This document shows, piece after piece, positions 50,091 to 63,869 of a stretch of DNA of 64,000 nt; position 1 is the first letter of the stretch, and each line of letters starts with the position of its first letter. Where the stretch lies: NCBI RefSeq assembly GCF_003143935.1, contig NZ_QFRX01000001.1, positions 8,151,230-8,215,229 on the forward strand. Direction: 5' to 3'. The position numbers and the translations under genes are program-made. Source of the stretch: Streptomyces sp. Act143 (GTDB lineage: Bacteria > Actinomycetota > Actinomycetes > Streptomycetales > Streptomycetaceae). The notes below the pieces were generated by a model. It saw nothing but the letters and a program-made list of their open reading frames with translations. It was not told the DNA's origin and searched no databases.

Positions 50091-51322
50091 AGGGCAACTC
50101 CCTCTTGAGAAACGGGGGTCCGGGACCCCCACAGCAGAAAAACAGGATTGGTCGCCGCGAGCCGGGTGACATCCCCCGGCAGCGGCGCCAGCCGCGACGA
50201 CTGCAACAGCACGCCGTCGCAGGAGAACCCGGCGCCCGTCAGCGCCTCGCGCACGGCCGGCACCCGGTCGAGCGCGGCCATCGCCACGACCACCGTCCGC
50301 CGCGCCCGTCGCGCGCACGCGGTCACGATCGCGGGCAGCTCACGTCCCCCGCCGCCGACGAACACGGCGTCCGGCTCGTCGAGATCGGACAGCACCGTCG
50401 GCGCGGCCCCGTGCACGGCCCGTACGTCGACACCGTGCGCCGCCGCGTTGGCGCGCACCCGCTCCACGCCGTCCCGGGTCTTCTCGACGGCGGTGACGGC
50501 GGCGCCGAGCCGCGCGCACTCCACGGCGACGGAGCCGGAGCCCGCCCCGATGTCCCAGACGTGGTCGCCGAGCCGCGGGCCGAGCCGGGCCAGCGCGAGG
50601 GCCCGTACCTCGAACTTGGTGATCATCGAGTCGCGGTGCGCGAACTCGTCCTCGTCCAGCGCCCACCGGGACGGGCCGGGGCCGGCCCCGGCCACCGTCA
50701 GCGCCGTGCCGCCGAGCACCCGCGTCTCGTCCAGGCACAGCACCACGCTGACCGACGTCCCCCAGTCCCGGGCGGCGGCCTCGGCCGGGGTCACCCGCTC
50801 GACGCGCTCCTCGGCGGAGCCCAGCGCGGAGGCGACGACCAGGACCCGGGCGTCGGCGCGCAGCGCGGCGCCGAGCTCGGCCGGCCCGGACCCGGGCCCG
50901 GTCAGCACGGCGACCTTGGGCCGCGCCCGGCACACGTTGACGGCCGTCCGCAGCTCCCGCCCGTGCGCGCTGACCACCACCGCGTCGTCCCACGTCAGCC
51001 CGAGCCGCGCGAAGGCGGCGGCGACGGACGACACCCCGGGCCGCACCTCCAGCCGGTCGGCCCCGAACCGCTCGGCCAGCGCCCGCACGATCCCGAAGAA
51101 CCCGGGATCACCGGAGGCGAGCACGACGACGGGGTTCCGCAGCTTCAGATGCCGCTCGACGGCGTCCAGCGCGGGCGCGAGCGGCCCGAGGACGACCTGC
51201 TCGGCGTCGGCCGGGACCGGCGCGGACGCCAGATGACGCCGGCCGCCCACCACCAGCCGGGCCCCGGCCAGCGCGGCGGCGGGGACCGGCGCCCCCGTGC
51301 CCGTGCCGAAGACCGTGATCAC
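50087..51322 (-). CDS. cobL: precorrin-6Y C5,15-methyltransferase (decarboxylating)
   Basis: The 411-residue enzyme combines a CbiE-like methyltransferase (about residues 1-205: VITVFGTGTGAPV, ASGDPGFFGIVRAL) with a CbiT-like domain (about 225-400: FEVRALALARLG, WDIGAGSGSVAVE SAM motif, DAVFVGGGG). It methylates C5 and C15 and decarboxylates the C12 acetate. GTG 51322 overlaps cobM by four bases. Confidence 0.95.
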   Translation of the reverse strand: MITVFGTGTGAPVPAAALAGARLVVGGRRHLASAPVPADAEQVVLGPLAPALDAVERHLKLRNPVVVLASGDPGFFGIVRALAERFGADRLEVRPGVSSVAAAFARLGLTWDDAVVVSAHGRELRTAVNVCRARPKVAVLTGPGSGPAELGAALRADARVLVVASALGSAEERVERVTPAEAAARDWGTSVSVVLCLDETRVLGGTALTVAGAGPGPSRWALDEDEFAHRDSMITKFEVRALALARLGPRLGDHVWDIGAGSGSVAVECARLGAAVTAVEKTRDGVERVRANAAAHGVDVRAVHGAAPTVLSDLDEPDAVFVGGGGRELPAIVTACARRARRTVVVAMAALDRVPAVREALTGAGFSCDGVLLQSSRLAPLPGDVTRLAATNPVFLLWGSRTPVSQEGVAL

Positions 51323-52137
51323 GTACTCGCACCCCGCGCGCGCAGGGCCCGGCGGGCCTCCGGGTCGGCCTTGCGGTACCCGTGGAAGTGGCCGGGGTGG
51401 TACAGGTGCGAGCGGGTGCCCTCGGCGTCGAGCGCGGGCCCGACCAGGAAGAGGGTGTGCTTCCAGAGCTTGTGCTCCTTCACCGTCTCCTCCAGCGTCT
51501 CGATCGTGCACCGCACGACGAGCTCCTCGGGCCAGGTGGCCTGGTAGGCGACGACGACGGGCGTGGAGGTCGGGTACCCGCCCTCCAGCAGCTCCCGCAC
51601 CAGCTGACCGCTGCGCGCCGCCGACAGGAAGATCGCCATGGTGGTGCCGTGCTTGGCGAACTCCCGCACCTCCTCGCCGGGCGGCATCGGCGTCTTGCCG
51701 CCGCCGAGCCGGGTCAGCACCACCGACTGCGCGACCTCGGGGATGGTCAGCTCGCGCTGCGCGAGCGCGGCGACGGCGGAGAACGCGGAGACACCGGGCA
51801 CCACCTCGGTGGCGATACCGATCTCGGCACACCGGTCGAGCTGCTCCTGGGTACCGCCCCAGAGAGCGGGGTCACCGGAGTGGATGCGGGCGACCCGAAG
51901 GCCGTCCTGGCGGGCCCGCCGGTAGACGGCGACGACGTCCTCCAGCGACATCGTCGCCGAGTCGAGGATCTCCGCGCCCTCGCGGGCATGCTCCAGCACC
52001 TCGGCCTGGACCAGGCTGGCCGCCCAGATCACGACGTCGGCCTCGGCGATGGCGCGTGCGGCACGGAACGTCAGCAGGTCGGCGGCGCCGGGGCCGGCAC
52101 CGACGAAGGTCACCTTGCCGGTGGGGGTGTCGGCCAT
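51319..52137 (-). CDS. cobM: precorrin-4 C11-methyltransferase
   Basis: The 272-residue SAM-dependent methyltransferase has VTFVGAGPGAADLLT near residue 10, ARIHSGDPALWGG and VVPGVSAFSAVAAL, the family signature. ATG 52137 is the first of the second cobalamin gene run (cobM-cobL-cbiG/cobJ-cobH-cbiX-cobC). It is divergent from the ZIP gene with 68 bases between, so it either has its own promoter there or is reached by read-through across ZIP. Confidence 0.95.
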   Translation of the reverse strand: MADTPTGKVTFVGAGPGAADLLTFRAARAIAEADVVIWAASLVQAEVLEHAREGAEILDSATMSLEDVVAVYRRARQDGLRVARIHSGDPALWGGTQEQLDRCAEIGIATEVVPGVSAFSAVAALAQRELTIPEVAQSVVLTRLGGGKTPMPPGEEVREFAKHGTTMAIFLSAARSGQLVRELLEGGYPTSTPVVVAYQATWPEELVVRCTIETLEETVKEHKLWKHTLFLVGPALDAEGTRSHLYHPGHFHGYRKADPEARRALRARGAST

Positions 52138-52205
52138 GGAAATCGGTCCTCCTACAGGTACTGCCGGATGTGCGGAAACGGGGGCTGATCGGATACGAAG
52201 AACCC

Positions 52206-52934
52206 ATGGCGGTCTTCGTCGCGCTCGGCGCGTTCCTGATGACGCTGGCCGGCGGCTGGACGGCCCAGAAGGTGACCGACCGTCGCCATCTGGTCCTCGG
52301 GCTGGCCGGCGGCCTCATGCTCGGTGTGGTCGGTCTGGATCTGCTGCCGGAGGCGCTGGAGGCGGCGGGCACCGAGATCTTCGGCGTACCGGCCGCGCTG
52401 CTGCTGTTCGTGGCGGGCTTCCTGGCCGCCCATCTGGTGGAACGTCTCCTCGCGGTACGCCAGGCGGCACACGGCGGCGAGGAGCACGACGGCCGGGTCC
52501 CCGAGGTGGGGCTCACGGCCGCCGCCGCCATGGTGGGTCACAGCGCCATGGACGGCGTGGCGATCGGCGCGGCCTTCCAGGTGGGCGGCGGCATGGGCGT
52601 GGCGGTCGCCCTGGCGGTGATCGCCCATGACTTCGCGGACGGCTTCAACACGTACACGATCACGAGCCTGTACGGGAACGCCCGCCGCCGGGCACTGGCG
52701 ATGCTGTTCGCGGACGCGGCGGCCCCGGTGCTGGGCGCGGCCTCGACCTCCTTCATCAACATCCCCGAGAAGCTGCTCGGCGCCTATCTCGGCTTCTTCG
52801 GCGGCGCGCTGCTCTACCTGGCCGCCGCCGAGATCCTGCCCGAGGCCCACCACGAACACCCCGCCCGCTCGACCCTGCTGTGCACGGTCGCGGGCGCGGC
52901 GTTCATCTGGCTGGTGGTGGGCATCGCCGACTGA
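52206..52934 (+). CDS. ZIP family metal transporter
   Basis: The 242-residue membrane protein has about eight helices and the ZIP metal path: MVGHSAMDGVAIGAAF near residue 110 and IAHDFADGFNTYTI near 140 with conserved His/Asp residues, then PEAHHEHPA in an outer loop. Most ZIPs import zinc or other divalent ions, some cobalt or nickel. It lies alone on the plus strand inside the minus-strand cobalamin array. Start ATG 52206 has GAAGAA upstream. Cobalt supply is an appealing but unproven role. Confidence 0.88.
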   Translation: MAVFVALGAFLMTLAGGWTAQKVTDRRHLVLGLAGGLMLGVVGLDLLPEALEAAGTEIFGVPAALLLFVAGFLAAHLVERLLAVRQAAHGGEEHDGRVPEVGLTAAAAMVGHSAMDGVAIGAAFQVGGGMGVAVALAVIAHDFADGFNTYTITSLYGNARRRALAMLFADAAAPVLGAASTSFINIPEKLLGAYLGFFGGALLYLAAAEILPEAHHEHPARSTLLCTVAGAAFIWLVVGIAD

Positions 52935-52951
52935 CGCCCCGAGGGACGCTC

Positions 52952-53686
52952 TCACAGCTTGCCGCCCCGCCCGCCGTCACGCCGGGCGGGCGCGATGAGC
53001 GTGGAGAGGTAGGGCAGCGGGCCGCCGTCGAGCTCGGCGGCGGCCCGCACCGACTCCTCGGGCAGCCCCAGCGCCGACCCCCACACGGCGTCGTCGAGCC
53101 GCCCGGTCTCCCGCAGGGCCTCGGCGACCTCCTGGGCCTGCCGCCCGAACTTGTACGCGACGACCGTCCCCGGCCCGGCGAGGGCGTCCTTGAGCACCGC
53201 GGCCCCCGCGGTCACGGGCACCAGCGTCAGCGGCTCGGTCCCCTCGGTGAGCACCGCCCCGGACCGGGCGGCGAGGTCCTGCATGGCGGTGATGCCCGGC
53301 ACGGTCTCGACGACGGTCCCCGGCACCAGCTCGGCGACGGTCTGCGCGAGGTAGGTGAAGGTGGAGTACACATTGGGGTCGCCGATGGTCGCGAAGGCGA
53401 CGGTGCCGTGCGCGCGGAGCAGTTCGGCGACCCGCGTCCCGGCGGCGTCCCAGGCGGCCTCGCGGCGCCCCCGGTCGCTGCGCTCGTTGAGCGCGAAGAC
53501 GACCCGGACGACCTTCTCCTGCCCGACGTAGTGCAGCACGGTGGCCTCGGCCCGCCCCCGCTCCAGGGTGTCCATCACGGGTACGACGACCACGTCGGCG
53601 GCACGCAGCGCGTTGACGCCCTTGACGGTCACCAGCTCGGGATCGCCCGGGCCCACCCCGACTCCGATCAACCTGTTGCTGCTCAT
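52952..53686 (-). CDS. cobI: precorrin-2 C20-methyltransferase
   Basis: The 244-residue enzyme starts MSSNRLIGVGVGPGDPELVT (SAM-binding loop GVGPGDPE) and contains FATIGDPNVYSTFTYLA and ETVPGITAMQDLAAR. It methylates C20 as the first committed corrin step. ATG 53686 overlaps cobB by four bases. Its stop faces the ZIP gene's stop, 17 bases apart. Confidence 0.95.
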   Translation of the reverse strand: MSSNRLIGVGVGPGDPELVTVKGVNALRAADVVVVPVMDTLERGRAEATVLHYVGQEKVVRVVFALNERSDRGRREAAWDAAGTRVAELLRAHGTVAFATIGDPNVYSTFTYLAQTVAELVPGTVVETVPGITAMQDLAARSGAVLTEGTEPLTLVPVTAGAAVLKDALAGPGTVVAYKFGRQAQEVAEALRETGRLDDAVWGSALGLPEESVRAAAELDGGPLPYLSTLIAPARRDGGRGGKL

Positions 53687-55068
53687 GACGTCCGGCACCT
53701 CTCCACGAACCGACGGGCCACACCGGGCTGGGACGCCCAGTGCGTGTGCAGGTAACTCGCGTGCACACCCTGTTGTACGAAACCTTCGACGCGCCGCGCA
53801 GGGGCGCGCACCCCCCATGCGGGAGCCGCCCCCGCGCCGGGCTCCACGACGGTGCGGTGGAACTCGTGCCCCCGCATCCGCGTCCCGGCGACGGCGAGCG
53901 AACTGTCCCCGACGGCCACCGCGTCCCGGTACCCGAGCGTGAGCCGCTCGCTCATCCGCGCGGAGGCGTCGAGCACCCCGCACATGGGGAGCCCGTCGAG
54001 CTCACGGCAGAGGTAGAGCAGCCCGGCGCATTCGGCGGCGACGGGAGCGCCACTGAGGGCGAGCTCGCTGACGGCCTTGCGCAGAGGCTCGTTGGCGGCC
54101 AGTTCACCGGCGTACACCTCGGGGAAGCCGCCGCCGATGACCAAACCGCTGGTGTCCGGGGGGAGTTGCTCGTCGCGGAGGGGATCGAAGGTGACGACTT
54201 CGGCTCCGGCGGCGGAGAGCAGCTCGGTGTGCTCGGCGTAGGAGAAGGTGAAGGCGGAGCCACCGGCAACGGCGACTACGGGGCCTCGCCCCTCGACCGA
54301 CCGGGTCGGGTGGTCGGTGGGCACCGGCTCGGGGGTCCAGGCGGCGGAGCCCCCTGGTACGGCGCCCGCGGTACGGGCCAGCGCTTCCAGCGCGGCCAGG
54401 TCACACCCTTCGGCGACCTGCGCCCCCATCGCGGCCACGGCCTCGACAGCCGCCCCCCGCCGCTCAGCAACCGGCACCAACCCCAGATGCCGAGAAGGCG
54501 TGTCCACCTGAGCCACCCGCCGCAGCACCCCCAGGACCGGCACCCCGGCAGCGTCCAGAGCCTCCCGAAGAAGCTCCTCGTGCCGATCGGACGCGACCTT
54601 GTTGAGGATCACGCCCCCGACCCGCACCTCCGGATCCCAGGAGGCGAACCCGTGCACCAGCGCCGCCACCGACCGGGACTGCGACGAGGCGTCGACGACC
54701 AGCACCACCGGCGCCCGCAACAGCTTCGCGACATGAGCGGTGGACGCCAGTTCACCTTCCCCCGCGGCCCCGTCGTACATCCCCATCACGCCCTCGACCA
54801 CGGCGATGTCACACCCGCGCGAACCGTGCGCGAACAACGGCCCGATCAACTCCGGCCCGCACAGATACGCGTCGAGATTCCGTCCCAGCCGCCCGGTGGC
54901 GAGCGAGTGGTACCCGGGGTCGATGTAGTCCGGCCCGACCTTGTGCGGCGACACGGCAAGCCCCCGCGCGGCGAACGCGGCCATCAACCCCGTGGCGACG
55001 GTGGTCTTCCCGCTGCCCGAGGAGGGCGCGGCGATGACCAGCCGAGGGACGGAAACGGAGGAGGACAT
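53683..55068 (-). CDS. cobB: cobyrinate / hydrogenobyrinate a,c-diamide synthase
   Basis: The 461-residue glutamine-dependent amidotransferase begins with a P-loop (VIAAPSSGSGKTTVATG near residue 12), has VVEGVMGMYDG, and a C-terminal GATase domain with the nucleophile cysteine in AAECAGLLYL near 350 and HEFHRT later. It amidates the a and c acetate side chains. Its ATG overlaps the cobO TGA by one base. Length fits CobB/CbiA. Confidence 0.95.
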   Translation of the reverse strand: MSSSVSVPRLVIAAPSSGSGKTTVATGLMAAFAARGLAVSPHKVGPDYIDPGYHSLATGRLGRNLDAYLCGPELIGPLFAHGSRGCDIAVVEGVMGMYDGAAGEGELASTAHVAKLLRAPVVLVVDASSQSRSVAALVHGFASWDPEVRVGGVILNKVASDRHEELLREALDAAGVPVLGVLRRVAQVDTPSRHLGLVPVAERRGAAVEAVAAMGAQVAEGCDLAALEALARTAGAVPGGSAAWTPEPVPTDHPTRSVEGRGPVVAVAGGSAFTFSYAEHTELLSAAGAEVVTFDPLRDEQLPPDTSGLVIGGGFPEVYAGELAANEPLRKAVSELALSGAPVAAECAGLLYLCRELDGLPMCGVLDASARMSERLTLGYRDAVAVGDSSLAVAGTRMRGHEFHRTVVEPGAGAAPAWGVRAPARRVEGFVQQGVHASYLHTHWASQPGVARRFVERCRTS

Positions 55069-55667
55069 CACCACTCGATACCCCGCTGCCCCTTCTGCCC
55101 GGCGTCCATCGGGTGCTTGACCTTGGACATGTCGGTCACGAGATCGGCGAAGTCGACCAGCTTCTCGGGAGCGTTCCGCCCGGTGATCACGACATGCTGG
55201 GTGCCCGGCCGATTGCGGAGCACGTCGATCACCTCGTCCGTGTCCACCCACCCCCAGTGCATGGGGTAGGCGAACTCGTCGAGCACGTACAGCCGGTACG
55301 TCTCGGCGGCGAGGTCCCGCTTGACCTGCTCCCAGCCCTCCCGCGCCTTCTCCTCGTTGTCCATCTGGGCGTCCCGCTGGACCCAGGACCACCCCTCGCC
55401 CATCTTGTGCCAGTCGACGGACCCGCCCTCACCGGACGCCCCCAGCACCCGCAGCGCGTTCTCCTCGCCGACCTTCCACTTGGCCGACTTGACGAACTGG
55501 AACACCCCGATGGGCCACCCCTGGTTCCAGGCCCGCAGCGCGAGCCCGAAGGCGGCGGTGGACTTGCCCTTCCCGATCCCGGTGTGCACGACGACCAAAG
55601 GCCGATTACGCCGCTGACGAGTGGTCAGCCCATCGTCCGGCACCACACTCGGCTGTCCCTGAGGCAT
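55068..55667 (-). CDS. cobO: cob(I)yrinate a,c-diamide adenosyltransferase
   Basis: The 199-residue CobO/BtuR/CobA-type enzyme has the P-loop VHTGIGKGKSTAAFG near residue 30, GVFQFVKSAKWKVGEE and YVLDEFAYPMHWGWV. It puts the 5'-deoxyadenosyl group on cobalt. The start overlaps the chelatase stop by one base and its own stop overlaps cobB by one. Confidence 0.95.
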   Translation of the reverse strand: MPQGQPSVVPDDGLTTRQRRNRPLVVVHTGIGKGKSTAAFGLALRAWNQGWPIGVFQFVKSAKWKVGEENALRVLGASGEGGSVDWHKMGEGWSWVQRDAQMDNEEKAREGWEQVKRDLAAETYRLYVLDEFAYPMHWGWVDTDEVIDVLRNRPGTQHVVITGRNAPEKLVDFADLVTDMSKVKHPMDAGQKGQRGIEW

Positions 55668-57654
55668 TACGCGGCCCTCCTCTGCACGTCCTTGACCAGG
55701 CCGGCGATGGAGTCCGCCCGCAACTCGTCGAGCGTCACCGCCGTACCCCCCAACTCACCCGCGAGCTGCCCGGCGAGCCCCAGCCGCACGGGCCCGGACT
55801 CACAGTCGACGACGACGGAGGCGACCCCGTCGGCGGCGAACAGCCGAGCCGCCCGCTGGGACAGCGCGACCGGCTCGGGCCCGCCCGTGGCCCGCCCGTC
55901 GGTCACCACCACGACCAGCGCCCGTCGCGCCGGGTCCCGCAACCGCTCGACCCGCAGCACCTCATGCGCCTTCAGCAGCCCGGCGGCGAGCGGCGTCCGC
56001 CCACCGGTCGGCAGCGACTCCAGCCGCGCCGCGGCGGCATCCACGGACGACGTCGGCGGCAACGCCACCTCACCCGCCGTCCCCCGGAACGTCACCAGGC
56101 CCACCTTGTCCCGCCGCTGATACGCGTCGAGCAGCAGCGACAGCACCGCGCCCTTCACCGCGCTCATCCGCTGCCGCGCGGCCATCGACCCGGAGGCGTC
56201 CACGACGAAAAGCACCAGGTTCCCCTCGCGCCCCTCCCGCGTCGCCTGCCGCAGATCGTCCCGGCGCAGCACCAGCCCCGGCCCGGACCGGCCGCGCGCC
56301 CGCTGATGCGGTGCCGCCGCCTGCACGGTGGCCGCCAGGTGCAGCTTGGTCAGCGCGCCCTTGGGGCGTCGCGCACCCGTGGTCCGCCCGTGCTCGGTCC
56401 GCGCCCGCGACCGCCGCCCGGCGGCACCGTCACCGAGCCCCGGCACACTGAGCACCTTGGTGCGGAACGGCTCCGCAGCCCGTACGGCCGACTGCTCACC
56501 GGAACCGGCCCCGCCGGCCTGCGGTTCCCCGCCCTCTCCGGCCTCGGGCTGCGCCGCGGCCCCGGAGTCGCCCTGCGACCCGTCGTCCGGCGCCGGCTGC
56601 CCGCCGCCCCCGCCGGGCCCGTCCGGATCGGGATCGTCCTCGCCCTCGCCGCTGAACTCCTCCAGCGTCTGGTCGAGCTTGTCCTCGTCAAGTCCCGGCG
56701 CGTCGAAGGGATTGCGGCGCCTGCGATGCGGCAGCGCCAGCAGCGCCGCCTGCCGCACGTCCTCGGCCAGCACCTCGGTCCGCCCGGCCCACGCGGCCAG
56801 CGCCGTGGCCGTCCGCGCCATCACGATGTCGGCGCGCATGCCGTCCACCTCGAACGCGGCACAGGTCGCCGCGATCTGCCGCAGCGCCCCGTCGCCCAGC
56901 CGCACCGACGGCAGCAACTGCCGCGCGGCGACGATCCGTTGCCGTACGGCCGCCTCCTCGTCGGCCCAACGCGCCGCGAAACCGCCCGGGTCGTCGTCGT
57001 AGGCGAGCCGCCGCCGCACGACCTCCACCCGCTGGTCGGGTTCGCGCGAGGCCGCGACCTCCACGGTCAGCCCGAACCGGTCGAGCAACTGCGGCCGCAG
57101 CTCACCCTCTTCGGGGTTCATGGTCCCCACGAGCAGGAACTTCGAGGCGTGCCGCACGGAGACGCCCTCGCGCTCCACGTACGAGGCGCCCATCGCGGCG
57201 GCGTCGAGGAGCAGATCGACGAGGTGGTCATGGAGCAGGTTGACCTCGTCGACGTAGAGAATCCCGCGGTGCGCGTCGGCCAGCAGGCCCGGCTCGAAGG
57301 CCTTCACGCCCTCCGCGAGCGCCCGCTCGATGTCGAGGGCGCCGACGAGGCGGTCCTCGGAGGCGCCGACGGGGAGTTCGACCATGCGGGAGGGGCGGGA
57401 CGCGCCGGGGCCGGGCTCGTGCGGGCCGTCCGGGCAGCCGGGGTCGGGCCGGGCCGGGTCGCAGGAGAAGCGGCAGCCGGCAACGACGTCGACCTCCGGC
57501 AGCAGCGCCGAAAGGGCCCGCACCGCCGTGGACTTGGCGGTGCCCTTCTCGCCGCGCACCAGCACTCCGCCGACGGCCGGCGACACGGCGTTCAGCAGGA
57601 GTGCCAGCCGCAGGTCGTCCTGACCGACGACGGCCGTAAAGGGGAAGGGGGTGG

Positions 57655-57658
<4 letters not shown>
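55667..57658 (-). CDS. magnesium/cobalt chelatase subunit, AAA+ and VWA domains fused
   Basis: The 663-residue protein has a ChlI/BchI-like AAA+ ATPase (about residues 1-320; Walker A RGEKGTAKST near 35, Walker B ILYVDEVNLL near 140), an acidic, Gly/Pro-rich linker (about 345-400) and a VWA domain (about 470-663; MIDAS FVVDASGSMAA). Such proteins team with CobN in aerobic cobalt insertion, replacing CobS and CobT. GTG 57658 overlaps cobN by four bases. The six-gene neighbourhood supports the cobalt role, but magnesium chelatase family membership alone does not. Confidence 0.92.
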
Positions 57659-61322
<3,664 letters not shown>

Positions 61323-61326
<4 letters not shown>

Positions 61327-62831
61327 GCGGGCGCTCCCGGTGGAATGAAAGGCAGTCCTTGCGGCGCGCCCGACTCGATGAGCCGCCAGAGCGCGTCGGT
61401 GTCCGCGTGCTGTTCGATCAGGTCGCCGAGCCGGTCGAGCTGCTCCTCGCGCAGCGCGGCGAACGAGGTGTCGGGGGCGGGCACGAACCGGCGGCCCGCG
61501 GCGGCCGCCACCTCGCGCAGGAAGGCCCGCCGGAAGCCGTCCGACTCCAGCGAGCCGTGCCAGTGGGTGCCCCAGGTCTGGCCGACGCGGCACCCGTCGA
61601 GGAAGGGGACGCCGCCGCTGATCCGCGCGACCCCGTGATGGATCTCGTACCCGGCGACCTGCTCGCCGAGGGCCTCGCCCACGGGCCGGGTGAGGGTCTT
61701 CTCCCGCGCGAACCGCACGCGGACGGGCAGCACACCGAGGCCGTCGACCGCGCCGGCGCGCGACTCGACGTCGTCCTCGATGTGCTCCCCGAGGACCTGG
61801 AACCCGCCGCAGATGCCGAGGATCGGCCGCTGTTCGGCGGCCCTGCGCCGCAGGGCGTCCGCCAGCCCGCGCTCGTGCAGCCACTCCAGTGCGCGCACCG
61901 TCCCGCGCGTCCCCGGTATCACCACCAGGTCGGCGTCGGCCAGTTCCTCCGGCCGGTCCACGAACCGCACGACGACACCCGGTTCGGCGGCGAGGGCGTC
62001 CACGTCCGTGAAGTTGGACATCAGCGGGATCGCGCAGACGGCGACCCGGAGGACGTCCTCCCCGACGGGCGGGGCGACGTTGGACTCCCGGACCGTCCCC
62101 CGCAGGGAGACCCGCAGCCCGTCCTCCTCGTCGATCCCGAGCCCGTGCCGGAAGGGCAGCACGCCGTACGTCCGCCGCCCGGTGAGCCCGTGGAGCATGT
62201 CCAGGCCGGGTTCGAGGAGGGAGACGTCCCCCCGGAACTTGTTGACGAGGAACCCGGCGACAAGAGCCTGGTCCTCGGGCGAGAGCAGCGCGACGGTGCC
62301 GAAGAAGGAGGCGAAGACGCCACCGCGGTCGATGTCCCCGACCACCAGCACCGGAAGCCCGGCATTGCGGGCGATCCCCATGTTGACGATGTCGGTCCGC
62401 CGCAGATTGATCTCGGCCGGACTGCCGGCCCCCTCACAGATCACCGCGTCATACGTGCCCCGCAGTTCGGCGAGACAGTCGAGCACGGTCCCCAGGAGCT
62501 TCTGCTGCCGCCCCCCGTGGTACCCGCGCGCGCTCATCTCGCCGACGGGCCGCCCCATCAGCACCACCTGGCTGCTCTGCTCACCCCCGGGCTTGAGCAG
62601 CACGGGGTTCATGAGCGCGGTCGGCTCGATGCGGCAGGCCTGGGCCTGCATGGCCTGCGCCCGCCCGATCTCCGCGCCCTCGCGCGTCACGAACGAATTG
62701 AGGGACATGTTCTGCGCCTTGAAGGGCGCGACCTTGACCCCCTGCCGCACCAGCCACCGGCAGATCCCGGCGGTGACGACACTCTTGCCGGCGTCGGAGG
62801 TGGTACCGGCGACGAGCAGCCCCCCGCTCAT
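61323..62831 (-). CDS. cobQ: adenosylcobyrate synthase
   Basis: The 502-residue glutamine amidotransferase amidates side chains b, d, e and g. It has a BioD-like N-terminus (GTTSDAGKSVVTAG near residue 10), FKAQNMSLNSFVT, ICEGAGSPAEINL, and a GATase domain with nucleophile in ILGICGGFQVLGE near 345 and YEIHHG near 430. ATG 62831 overlaps cobD by four bases. Confidence 0.96.
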
Positions 62832-63769
62832 GTCCTGCGTCCCTTCAGCAAGGCCCGCGCGGCGACACCGGCGCCGAGCGCGAGCAGACCTGTGCGGCGG
62901 GACAGCCGTACCGCCCGCTCGATGTCCGGAACCGCCACCGGCCGTCCCTCCCCGTTCAGCACGGGCCGGTGCTCGACCCGCCCGCCGTACGACAAGGTCC
63001 CCCCGAGCCGCACCCCGAGCGCCCCCGCGAACGAGGCCTCCACCGGCCCGGCGTTGGGGCTCGGATGCTTCCCGGCATCGGCCCGCCAGGCCCGTACGGC
63101 ACCACGCGGATCGTCACCGCAGGCGGCCGCGAGGACGGCGGTGAGGCGGGCGCCGGGCCAGCCGGCCACGTCGTCGAGACGGGCCGAGGCCCACCCGTAC
63201 CGCCGGTACCGCTCGGACTTGTGCCCGACCATGGCGTCCAGGGTGTTGACGGCCCGGAACCCGAGCAGCCCCGGCACCCCGCCCACGGCCCCCCACACGA
63301 GCGCCCCCACGACGGCGTCGGAGGTGTTCTCGGCGACGGACTCGACGACGGCCCGGGCGATCCCGTCGGCGTCCAGGGACTGCGGGTCCCGGCCGCACAG
63401 ATGGGGGAGGCGGGCACGGGCGGCCTCGACGTCCCCGGCCGCCAGGGCCCGCCCGATGGTCCGGGCCTCACGCGCGAGCGAAGTCCCGCCCACGACGGCC
63501 CAGGTGGCGGCCGCGGTCAGCGCGACGGAGGCGCTACGGGACGGACGTACGGCGCGCTGTGCGGCGGCACCGAGGGCGACGGCACCGCCGACGCACACGG
63601 CCGTGTGCAGCGCCCCCCACCCGCGGTGGTCGCGCCACAGCACCCGCTCCACGGCGCCCGCGGCCCGGCCGAACGCGGCGACCGGATGCCCGCGGCGCGG
63701 ATCGCCGAGCAGATGGTCCCCGAGAAGGCCGGCGGCGGCGCCGTACGCGAAGACGCGATCGGCACGCAT
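62828..63769 (-). CDS. cobD: adenosylcobinamide-phosphate synthase (CobD/CbiB)
   Basis: The 313-residue membrane enzyme joins the aminopropanol arm to cobyrate. GLLGDHLLGDPRRGHPVAAFG at the start is the family signature (given in part: DHLLGDPRRGHPVA), then SVAENTSDAVVG, VNTLDAMVGHKSERY and PSPNAGPVEASFAGALG. Several hydrophobic helices are present. It is the first gene of the array; ATG 63769 lies about 120 bases after the riboswitch B12 box. Confidence 0.95.
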   Translation of the reverse strand: MRADRVFAYGAAAGLLGDHLLGDPRRGHPVAAFGRAAGAVERVLWRDHRGWGALHTAVCVGGAVALGAAAQRAVRPSRSASVALTAAATWAVVGGTSLAREARTIGRALAAGDVEAARARLPHLCGRDPQSLDADGIARAVVESVAENTSDAVVGALVWGAVGGVPGLLGFRAVNTLDAMVGHKSERYRRYGWASARLDDVAGWPGARLTAVLAAACGDDPRGAVRAWRADAGKHPSPNAGPVEASFAGALGVRLGGTLSYGGRVEHRPVLNGEGRPVAVPDIERAVRLSRRTGLLALGAGVAARALLKGRRT

Positions 63770-63850
63770 CGGCTCAGCCGGCCGCGGGGTCGGGCAGCGA
63801 CCTGGAGCGGTTCCTCACACGGCAGGCGAGCATGGCGACATGTCCTCACT

Positions 63851-63868
63851 CAGGGTGTCCACGCCCTG
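63851..63868 (-). promoter_or_regulatory. hairpin between riboswitch and cobD, candidate expression platform
   Basis: CAGGGTG and CGCCCTG with a TCCA loop form a 7-pair stem (one G-T) just past the B12 box. It could be the switching helix or an early terminator. Confidence 0.4.
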
Positions 63869-63869
63869 G

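Noticed and set aside
63815..63841. Eight-codon leader peptide before cobD
   Set aside because: Only a weak ribosome-binding site and no regulatory codon run; kept as a remark, not as a feature.
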